A stretch of 8,076 bases of DNA from Spirochaetae bacterium HGW-Spirochaetae-9 (GTDB lineage Bacteria; Spirochaetota; Spirochaetia; Treponematales; Rectinemataceae), in assembly GCA_002839205.1 (NCBI GenBank), contig PGXP01000068.1, positions 1 to 8,076 on the forward strand, read 5' to 3'. Shown here piece after piece: positions 1 through 5,450 of this stretch. Within the stretch, counting starts at the first letter, position 1. The number at the start of each line of letters is the position of its first letter. The notes under the pieces are model-generated. The model did no database searches and had not been told where the DNA came from. It saw only the letters and a list, made by a program, of their open reading frames with translations. The translations under genes and the position numbers were made by a program.

Positions 1-50
1 CTGTCCACCTTCGTAGACAGCCCCGATCGTACTTGAGAAGCGTTGGTGGA

Positions 51-1475
51 TCACCACTCGGTGGAAGCGGAAGTCGCATCTGCTTCAGATGCGCCTGCCT
101 GGGGGGCTGCCGCTTCCGGAGCTGTGACCTCAGGGCTGGCCGGTTCGGCAGCGGGCGGCGTTTCGGCAGCCGGAGCCTGGGCCGCGTTGAGAGCATCGTT
201 CCACTGTGCTTTGAGCTGTTCAATCATGGCGAAGACTTCATTGCCCTCGGGATATGTTTTCTTGAAATACTCTTCGGCCTTCTCGAGGTCAGCGAGGGCC
301 GGGGCAATGGTCTCGGGGGTCTGGGCCGTTTCACCTGCCAGAAGAGCTCGGTAGAAATACAGGGCTGCGAAAGCCTCATCATCGGTACTTACGGCGATCG
401 TCCTGTCCAGGTAGCTGAAGCCCGAAGCGGTATCGTTCACGGATAGCCAGGTCGAGAGCAATGAACGGATGACGTCGGGATTGCCGGGGAAGGCAGCGGT
501 GACGGCATCGGCTGCGGCGTCGGCCGCGGCCGCGTCGCCAAGCTGGACAGCTACAATGTGGCGGATCAGGCCGGGAATGTACTGGCCGGGGAAGCTCGCC
601 TCGAAACCCACCAGGTAGCGCTCGAGTGTTTCCTTGTCCGTCGTGGACAGCCCGGTCTTGATGGCCGTAATGTAGGCATCGTTCAGCTCGTTCTCATCGG
701 TCGGTGCCGCTATCACCTTGTCGGCCAAGGGATACACGTCGGCATAGCGGCCTGTCGCGAAATAGACATCGGCGAGACGCAGCATCAACGCGTTGTTGTC
801 CGGTTGGAGTTCAAGGCTTTTGGCTATGACAGACTCTGCTGCCTCGAATCGCTCCATGGCAACAAGGATTTCCGACTGTCTGTCCAGGCTTCCGGCCGTG
901 AACGTATCGTAGGCCAGGGCTCGTTCGTACTGCTCGGCACCCATGGCAAGCGTTTCCATATCATCCTGGATCCACTGGCCCTCGTAATTCTTCCATACCG
1001 TGTGGTAAAAATCCCCGAGCATCATGGAAAGAACGGGAGGAACAGCCTCGCCCTTGTCTTCGATAACCTTTGCCAAATCACCGGGGTTGAACTCCACAGG
1101 TTCGGCCGTATCGACGCCACCTGATCGGGCAAAATCCAGATCCTGCCCTTCGGCGAGGTCCACAAACCCGAAGATGAGGTGAAGATTGGTTTGGGCATGG
1201 CCATCCAGAGCCAGGCGGATCTTTTCGGCCAGAATGTAAGGATTGCTGTTTGTCGTATCGAATTCGGAAAGGGCAGTCCAGGCTGAAGCCCACTTGCCCT
1301 GAGCGGCGAGATCTTCGGCCTTGGCGACAATTGCGCGATCGGCCTCCGGGGCGTCGCTGTAAAAATCCGTCGTCGGCAGGGCTTGGGCGAAGGCCAGACC
1401 GTTCGCGGCGAGCATCAGGATCATCGCGACCGCGAGCCTGATCGCTGGCGCTATTTTGCTGGAAGAGGTTTTCAT
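51..1475 (-). CDS. Exported TPR-repeat protein with Ala/Pro/Glu-rich C-terminal tail
   Basis: The protein is 474 aa. I chose the ATG at 1475 because AAGGAG (complement of 1481-1486) lies 5 nt upstream and a signal peptide follows at once; the open frame extends 35 codons further up without either. Residues 1-30 look like a Sec signal: basic n-region with K2, K7 and R13, hydrophobic core AVAMILMLAANGLAFA, likely cut near AFA-QA. Residues about 190-255 contain TPR-like helical hairpins (for example a segment with ALMLRLADVYFATGRYADV), and weaker repeats occur around 300-405. From about residue 432 to the end the chain is low complexity, rich in Ala, Pro and Glu, with no Lys or Arg. The likely site of action is periplasm or outer envelope, as a protein-interaction scaffold; the specific role is unknown. 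It is transcribed divergently from the cysteine-cluster gene. The 50 bases beyond its stop hold only short weak hairpins and no clear terminator. Confidence 0.85.
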   Translation of the reverse strand: MKTSSSKIAPAIRLAVAMILMLAANGLAFAQALPTTDFYSDAPEADRAIVAKAEDLAAQGKWASAWTALSEFDTTNSNPYILAEKIRLALDGHAQTNLHLIFGFVDLAEGQDLDFARSGGVDTAEPVEFNPGDLAKVIEDKGEAVPPVLSMMLGDFYHTVWKNYEGQWIQDDMETLAMGAEQYERALAYDTFTAGSLDRQSEILVAMERFEAAESVIAKSLELQPDNNALMLRLADVYFATGRYADVYPLADKVIAAPTDENELNDAYITAIKTGLSTTDKETLERYLVGFEASFPGQYIPGLIRHIVAVQLGDAAAADAAADAVTAAFPGNPDVIRSLLSTWLSVNDTASGFSYLDRTIAVSTDDEAFAALYFYRALLAGETAQTPETIAPALADLEKAEEYFKKTYPEGNEVFAMIEQLKAQWNDALNAAQAPAAETPPAAEPASPEVTAPEAAAPQAGASEADATSASTEW

Positions 1476-1480
1476 TCTCT

Positions 1481-1486
1481 CTCCTT
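1481..1486 (-). promoter_or_regulatory. Shine-Dalgarno site of the TPR gene
   Basis: On the minus strand AAGGAG sits 5 nt before the ATG at 1475. It decides this start over the longer open frame that begins at 1580. Confidence 0.75.
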
Positions 1487-1585
1487 GGTTTGCGTTTGGC
1501 CGCCTGATCCGGCGGCACGATGTATGAAAGAGCAATATATCATGGCGAGGCGCCCTTGGCATACTATCTGTATTGAACAACCAGC

Positions 1586-1650
1586 AAGGAGTTATGTATC
1601 ATGCGCTGGCGCGGTTTTCTACAAAATTTTGCGCAAAAGAAGCACTATGA
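1586..1650 (+). other. Strong ribosome-binding site with nested short starts ahead of the cysteine-cluster gene
   Basis: AAGGAG at 1586-1591 is the best Shine-Dalgarno match in the 171-bp divergent intergenic region (1476-1646), yet it does not serve the cysteine-cluster start at 1647 directly. ATG at 1594 (2 nt spacing, too close) opens an 18-codon frame whose TGA at 1648-1650 overlaps the ATG at 1647 as ATGA, the usual geometry of translational coupling. ATG at 1601 (9 nt spacing, acceptable) opens a 72-aa frame running to 1819 out of frame with the gene; its protein looks like non-coding translation. This could be a short coupling leader or chance. I could not name a convincing -35/-10 pair in this region. 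Confidence 0.3.
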
Positions 1651-2333
1651 ACCGCAGCATCTGGGATACAACGCTGATGAGGCGCCTAAGCGCCCTCGAT
1701 ACAATCTACCTGCGCGTCGACCGGGCACAAGCCGAGTTCAGGGGCAAGGCCGAACAGAACGGAAACTCCATCAGCTGTCCTCCACGCTGCGGGACCTGCT
1801 GTGTACATTTCGTGCCTGACGCCACGCCTGTCGAAGCAGAAAAATTAGCCTACTTCCTCCTCACCGAAAAACCCGAAATAATCGACCACTTCTTCGCCCG
1901 CAGGGAGGAATCCTTGGCAATTGACGCGGCCTGTCCCTTCTGGAACCAGGACAAGCCAGGCCAAAACTGCATGATATATCCCGGCAGACCCCTGATTTGC
2001 CGCCTCTTCGGGTTCTGTTCTGTCGTGGACAAACATGGGGAACCAGCCTTCGCCCTCTGCAGGCAGATGCCCAACCTGGATGGCTCCGAACTGAGGTCTT
2101 TCACAGGTAAAAAAGTCCTGGAAGAAACCTTCGGAGACACCCCTCCTCCCATGGTCGATTTTTCCCGGGCGATCGCGGCCCTCGACCCCTGCGACTCAGG
2201 CCAGCGGTTTAAAATCACGGAAGCGCTTCCCCCAGCCCTCGCCAAAGTATCGCTCGTGCTGAGCCTTGCATCAGCTTCAGCCGGGCCTGAGGCTATCGAA
2301 TCCGATAGCAGCGGCTTCATGGCCGCGGTCTGA
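1647..2333 (+). CDS. YkgJ-type CxxxCxxCC zinc/iron-cluster family protein
   Basis: The protein is 228 aa. It shows the cysteine pattern of the YkgJ family (putative Zn- or Fe-S-binding proteins of mostly unknown function): C44-x3-C48-x2-C51-C52, then CPF at 96-98, C108 followed by IYPGRP, C118-R and GFC ending at C124, with C138 and C182 further on. The segment from about 44 to 138 is the domain; the last 80 residues are less distinctive. Start: the ATG at 1647 has a modest AAGAAG 4 nt upstream, and a second in-frame ATG lies at 1677. The frame is open back to 1383, but that stretch lies across the TPR gene and its upstream region and reads as non-coding. No signal peptide or membrane segment is seen, so it is probably cytoplasmic. 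Domain assignment is firm; biochemical role is not known. It is followed 75 bp later by the nucleoside kinase on the same strand, possibly cotranscribed. Confidence 0.85.
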   Translation: MNRSIWDTTLMRRLSALDTIYLRVDRAQAEFRGKAEQNGNSISCPPRCGTCCVHFVPDATPVEAEKLAYFLLTEKPEIIDHFFARREESLAIDAACPFWNQDKPGQNCMIYPGRPLICRLFGFCSVVDKHGEPAFALCRQMPNLDGSELRSFTGKKVLEETFGDTPPPMVDFSRAIAALDPCDSGQRFKITEALPPALAKVSLVLSLASASAGPEAIESDSSGFMAAV

Positions 2334-2354
2334 CTCCCGCCGCGCAATCCCCGC

Positions 2355-2381
2355 TTGCAAAAGACGGCTGCCGGCTATAGG
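2355..2381 (+). promoter_or_regulatory. Weak candidate promoter for the nucleoside kinase
   Basis: TTGCAA at 2355-2360 and TATAGG at 2376-2381 lie in the 75-bp gap before the kinase. The 15-bp spacing is short for a housekeeping sigma factor, so read-through from the upstream cysteine-cluster gene is an equal alternative. Confidence 0.2.
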
Positions 2382-2408
2382 GTGTAGCTGGCCGAAAGCA
2401 ATAATTCT

Positions 2409-3053
2409 ATGAAGAAATATATTGTCCTCGCCGGCAATATAGGAGCCGGAAAATCCACCCTCGTCAGCCTCCTCGCCGAAAAACTCGACTTTATGGCATA
2501 TTTCGAGCCTGTCGCCGAAAATCCCTTCCTCAAGGATTTTTACGCCGACATGAAGCGCTGGGCTTTTCATTCCCAGGTTTTCTTTCTCACCAGCAGGGCG
2601 CGGGGGCATAGGGAACTGATGAGTGATCCCCGATCGGTCGTCCAGGACAGATCCCTCTATGAGGATGCCGAAGTATTCGCGCGGAACCTCTACCTTCAGG
2701 GCGCCCTCTCCGGCGACGAATGGGCAACATATCGCGAGCTGTACAATACCCTGGCTTCCATCCTGCCCCCGCCCGATCTCGTCATCTACATCAGGGCTTC
2801 GGTGAAGACGCTGAAATCGCGCATCGCCAAGCGTGGACGGGATTTCGAGGCGAAGATTCCCGACCCCTACATCCAGGGACTCAATGCCTTGTATGAAGAG
2901 TGGATACAGTCGTTTACGCTCGCCCCCGTTCTGACGATCCCGGGCGACAAGCTCGACTTCGTCGAGGATTCCAAGGACCTCTCGGCCATAGTCGCCACGG
3001 TGCGCGAACGGCTCAGGGACAAGCAGACGATGCTCTTTCCTTACGAGATGTGA
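2409..3053 (+). CDS. Deoxynucleoside kinase (dCK/dGK family)
   Basis: The protein is 214 aa, the usual length for bacterial dNK-family enzymes, which move the ATP gamma-phosphate to the 5'-OH of deoxynucleosides in cytoplasmic salvage. Visible motifs: P-loop GNIGAGKS at 9-16, E33-P following the second strand, Q56 in a SQVFFL segment that in the family contacts the base, the DRS motif at 80-82 followed by LYED, and the basic lid region R138-x3-RGRDFE to about 147. All key residues are present, so it should be active. Substrate preference (dAdo, dGuo or dCyd) cannot be read from sequence alone. The start ATG at 2409 places the P-loop strand at the very N-terminus, as in the family; the ribosome-binding site is poor. 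The gene ends 9 nt from the convergent glycosyltransferase with no hairpin between them. Confidence 0.93.
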   Translation: MKKYIVLAGNIGAGKSTLVSLLAEKLDFMAYFEPVAENPFLKDFYADMKRWAFHSQVFFLTSRARGHRELMSDPRSVVQDRSLYEDAEVFARNLYLQGALSGDEWATYRELYNTLASILPPPDLVIYIRASVKTLKSRIAKRGRDFEAKIPDPYIQGLNALYEEWIQSFTLAPVLTIPGDKLDFVEDSKDLSAIVATVRERLRDKQTMLFPYEM

Positions 3054-3062
3054 ATCGGATTT

Positions 3063-4262
3063 CTAACGCGCCCAACGCTCCAGAATCGCGAGATAGCGGT
3101 CCTTGACCTCGAGGAGAACATCCTCCCAGGTACGGCAAAGCGTTCTTTGGGCCGCCATGGCAATGTTGTCCAGTTTCACTCTGTCGCGCATCGCCTCCAC
3201 CACTTTCAGCGCAAAAGCTTCGCCGTCATTTTCCGCAAGATAGCCGTTTTCGCCGTCGCGGATCACCTCCGCCGCCGTCGCTCCCTTGAGGAGGACAGAA
3301 GGCGTCTGACAGGCGGCCGCCTCGCGCACCACGAGGGGAGCATTGTCGTACAGCGAGGGGAAAAGGAAAATGTCGCCCCGCGCATAGATCGACTGCAAAA
3401 GCTCGCGGTCGAATATGACATCGTGGAAAACAACCCTGTCGGTGAGGCCAAAGTCCTCAACCAGAGCCTGGAGCTGTGGCTTGGCATAGCCCTTGCCGAC
3501 AAACACCATCCTGAAATCCGGCAAAGCCGCCATGATGGCGGGCAGGGAGCGCGTGAGGAATTCCAGGTTTTTTTCGAGGATATGTTGACCGACGTAGAGA
3601 CCTACAGGTATTCCCTCAGGCATTCCGAGATACTCGGCTCCACGATTCCTGTATGGCGTTATGTCATCCAGCGCCTTCATGTCGATGCCGTTCTGGACAA
3701 CCTCGTAAGGTCCCTTGTATCCGTATTCGCGCAAGGTCGTGGCCACGGATTCCTGCGGCACCCATACATGGTCGACACTGTAGAAGAACTCGACGATCCG
3801 TTTCACCTGATCATCGACGATGGGTTTGAACCCGATAAGGCGCTCGAAATCATCGCGGTACTTCGAATGGAAGGTGGCGATGATCGGAATATGCCTCTCG
3901 CGCGCCACTTTCTTGGCGAGAAGTCCCGCCGCGAAGGGGGAATGGGCGTGCACGATATCAAAATCGCGATTCTTGAGGAGAAACTGCAGCCTCAGATCGA
4001 GGTCGGGAAGACCAATCCGGTAGGGCGGCCGTATGATGGTCGGCACGGACATGAAACGAATAACCTTGGATGGCTCATTGTCCTCATGGTTCGGGACATA
4101 GGGTGTGATCACATAGGTCGGTCCGAGAATCTTTTCAAGCCAGAAAGCATAGTTTTTCACCGTCATGGTGACGCCGTCCATGATGGGTATATAGCAGTCA
4201 TTGAAGAGGCCTGTTTTGATGGTCATTGAACTCATGATATTGATTGGATGGGCGAAAGTCAA
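3063..4262 (-). CDS. GT4-family glycosyltransferase (diacylglycerol glucosyltransferase-like)
   Basis: The protein is 399 aa with a GT-B fold layout. The N-terminal Rossmann half begins with TGLFNDCYIP (17-26), the position and pattern of family members that start close to M-x-I-x-x-F-T-D, and contains IVHAHSPF at 103-110 and the ATFHSKY stretch at 129-135. The C-terminal nucleotide-sugar half has VQNGID at 189-194, YVGQHILEKN at 223-232, VFVGKGY at 253-259 and SLYDNAPLVVREAAA at 303-317. The GT4 E-x7-E motif appears as D306-x7-E314. The closest functional class I recognise is 1,2-diacylglycerol 3-glucosyltransferase or a similar membrane-glycolipid or capsule enzyme; acceptor and donor are not provable here. 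Start: TTG at 4262 has AGAAGG 5 nt upstream; ATGs at 4235 and 4226 lack good sites, although 4226 best matches the family N-terminus. It is divergent from tpx. Confidence 0.88.
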   Translation of the reverse strand: MTFAHPINIMSSMTIKTGLFNDCYIPIMDGVTMTVKNYAFWLEKILGPTYVITPYVPNHEDNEPSKVIRFMSVPTIIRPPYRIGLPDLDLRLQFLLKNRDFDIVHAHSPFAAGLLAKKVARERHIPIIATFHSKYRDDFERLIGFKPIVDDQVKRIVEFFYSVDHVWVPQESVATTLREYGYKGPYEVVQNGIDMKALDDITPYRNRGAEYLGMPEGIPVGLYVGQHILEKNLEFLTRSLPAIMAALPDFRMVFVGKGYAKPQLQALVEDFGLTDRVVFHDVIFDRELLQSIYARGDIFLFPSLYDNAPLVVREAAACQTPSVLLKGATAAEVIRDGENGYLAENDGEAFALKVVEAMRDRVKLDNIAMAAQRTLCRTWEDVLLEVKDRYLAILERWAR

Positions 4263-4321
4263 ACTTGCCTTCTGATGGCTGCCTTGGTTAGCTTATAGCA
4301 ATCATTGGATCGGAGGAATAT
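4263..4321. promoter_or_regulatory. Divergent control region between glycosyltransferase and tpx
   Basis: Only 59 nt separate the TTG of the glycosyltransferase from the ATG of tpx. The near-palindrome at 4291-4299 reads TATAGC on plus (4294-4299) and TATAAG on minus (complement of 4292-4297), so it could supply a -10 element in either direction. No convincing -35 is found at 16-18 bp for either. Shine-Dalgarno sites flank it: AGAAGG on minus (complement of 4268-4273) and GGAGG on plus (4312-4316), each 5 nt from its start codon. Confidence 0.35.
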
Positions 4322-4831
4322 ATGGCAACCATCACCTTCAAAGGCAATAACGTAACGACCATTGGAGCCTTGCCCGCCCTGGGCAGCAAGGCTCCCGATT
4401 TTTCTCTCACAAAAGGCGATCTCCGCGATGTTGGGCTCGCCGAATTCGTCGGCAAGGTCAAGATTCTGAATATCGTCCCGAGCCTGGATACCGGCACCTG
4501 CGCGGCCAGCGCCCGCGCCTTCAACAAGGCCGCTGACGGCATGGACGGCGTCGTCGTCCTGACCATCAGCAGGGACCTCCCCTTCGCCCAGAAGCGGTTC
4601 TGCGAAGCCGAAGGCATCAAGGCGGTAGTGCCACTCTCCGAACTGCGCCATCGCGAATTCGGCAGGATCTATGGCGTCGAGATGAAGGATGGCCCCCTCG
4701 CTGGCCTGCTCTCCAGGGCTGTTGTGGTTCTGGACAGGGACAACAAGGTTACCTATACGCAGCAGGTTCCCGAGATCGCACAGGAACCCGACTACGCATC
4801 AGCTCTTGAGGCGGCAAAAAAGGCGCTCTGA
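4322..4831 (+). CDS. tpx: Thiol peroxidase, atypical 2-Cys peroxiredoxin
   Basis: The protein is 169 aa, matching the usual Tpx length. The enzyme reduces hydrogen and alkyl peroxides using thioredoxin. Sequence marks: APDFSL at 24-29, the peroxidatic site PSLDTGTC at 53-60 with C60 and T57, the resolving cysteine C94 inside LPFAQKRFC (86-94), SELRHREFGRIYGV at 106-119, and R132 in the position of the conserved active-site arginine. The C60/C94 pair and the DLPFAQ-x2-RFC block are characteristic of Tpx rather than Bcp or AhpC. One small oddity: the residues between T57 and C60 are Gly-Thr where most Tpx proteins have Pro-Val. The start is fixed by GGAGG at 4312-4316, 5 nt upstream. No signal peptide, so cytoplasmic or at least not Sec-exported by its own sequence. 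Faces the YbaK-type gene tail to tail. Confidence 0.95.
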   Translation: MATITFKGNNVTTIGALPALGSKAPDFSLTKGDLRDVGLAEFVGKVKILNIVPSLDTGTCAASARAFNKAADGMDGVVVLTISRDLPFAQKRFCEAEGIKAVVPLSELRHREFGRIYGVEMKDGPLAGLLSRAVVVLDRDNKVTYTQQVPEIAQEPDYASALEAAKKAL

Positions 4832-4844
4832 TTGGATAGAATTA

Positions 4845-4878
4845 CGGCAGGGACAGGAATAAATTCATATCCCTGCCG
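4845..4878. terminator. Inverted repeat between convergent tpx and ybaK-like genes
   Basis: CGGCAGGGA at 4845-4853 pairs perfectly with TCCCTGCCG at 4870-4878, a 9-bp GC-rich stem around a 16-nt AT-rich loop. It begins 13 nt after the tpx stop and overlaps the last codons of the minus-strand gene. There is no T-run on either side, so it would be a non-canonical, possibly bidirectional, terminator or an mRNA 3'-end stabiliser. Confidence 0.45.
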
Positions 4879-5335
4879 GGTCGGAAGTGACATTGCAGGG
4901 GGCACCCCCCGAGATTGAAAGCAACTGTCCAAAAGTCATCGGCACGCCAGTAGAGTTGGTGCCGGCGGCAGGGTAGACAGTATCCCACGCCGAAAGGCTC
5001 TCATCAATATAGATAGGAATTCCCTCCACGCCGAAGGGGCAAACGCCGCCAGGCCAGAAGCCGGTGTGGGCGAAGGTGTCTTCGGCGCTCGTCATCGACA
5101 TCTTCTCGCCGCACAACCGCTTTATTTTCCCGGATGATATCTTCTTGTCGCCCGCGCACACTATCATAGCGACCTTGCCCGAGCCACCCTTAAAAAGGAG
5201 GCTTTTTGCGATCTGGCCTACCTCGACGCCGATTTTCGCGGCTGCGGATTCGGCGGTCGGCGTCGAACCTTCCTCGAATTCGAGGGCCGAGAGACCGTAT
5301 GCATCCAGGACAGCCTTGACTCTATTGGGTATCAT
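4865..5335 (-). CDS. YbaK/EbsC-type aminoacyl-tRNA deacylase
   Basis: The protein is 156 aa, the normal size of a single-domain YbaK/ProX protein. These enzymes hydrolyse mischarged tRNAs in trans, most often Cys- or Ala-tRNA(Pro), after prolyl-tRNA synthetase errors. Family marks: IAKSLLFKG at 42-50 with the conserved lysine at K44, VAMIVCAGDKK at 55-65, the TGFWPGGVCPFG loop at 91-102, YIDESL at 109-114 and the AAGTNSTGVPM segment at 123-133. The GGVCPFG form resembles the EbsC-like branch more than E. coli YbaK, so the cognate mischarged tRNA is uncertain and I give no gene symbol. Start: ATG at 5335 has no evident Shine-Dalgarno, but the domain begins right after it (RVKAVLDAYGL). Cytoplasmic. 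It stands alone on its strand and is divergent from the carboxylesterases across 115 bp. Confidence 0.9.
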   Translation of the reverse strand: MIPNRVKAVLDAYGLSALEFEEGSTPTAESAAAKIGVEVGQIAKSLLFKGGSGKVAMIVCAGDKKISSGKIKRLCGEKMSMTSAEDTFAHTGFWPGGVCPFGVEGIPIYIDESLSAWDTVYPAAGTNSTGVPMTFGQLLSISGGAPCNVTSDPAGI

Positions 5336-5414
5336 GGTTGGACATCATGGCACGGCCTCGCGATCCGGTCAACAATCAGGGCTGGCGATGAAGCATTTGG
5401 AGCTGTTGAAAAGC

Positions 5415-5444
5415 TTTACCCTGGATGCCTGTCATCTGTATATT
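5415..5444 (+). promoter_or_regulatory. Candidate promoter placing transcription start at the esterase ATG
   Basis: TATATT at 5439-5444 matches five of six bases of the -10 consensus; TTTACC at 5415-5420 is a four-of-six -35 at 18-bp spacing. If used, the +1 would fall at about 5451, the A of the esterase ATG, which has no Shine-Dalgarno site. The remainder of the 115-bp gap (5336-5450) shows nothing else clear. Confidence 0.3.
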
Positions 5445-5450
5445 TCTATT

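Noticed and set aside
44..64. Short hairpins (TGGTG-gat-CACCA, CCAC-tcg-GTGG) at the stop of the TPR gene
   Set aside because: The stems are only 4-5 bp, overlap each other and the coding end, and lack a T-run, so they do not support a terminator.
558..1124. 188-codon plus-strand frame inside the TPR gene region
   Set aside because: It is an antisense shadow of the TPR gene with no ribosome-binding site or domain.
1601..1819. 72-codon frame starting at an ATG 9 nt after AAGGAG
   Set aside because: It overlaps the cysteine-cluster gene out of frame and its translation has no protein-like features; kept only as part of the nested-start observation.
3147..4229. 360-codon open frame on plus, antisense to the glycosyltransferase
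   Set aside because: It lies wholly opposite a well-supported GT4 gene, its protein shows no recognisable domain, and long antisense frames are expected from the codon bias of GC-rich genes.
5064..5450. N-terminal extension of the first esterase frame back to 5064
   Set aside because: It overlaps the YbaK-type gene on the other strand and would bury the signal peptide more than 100 residues into the protein.
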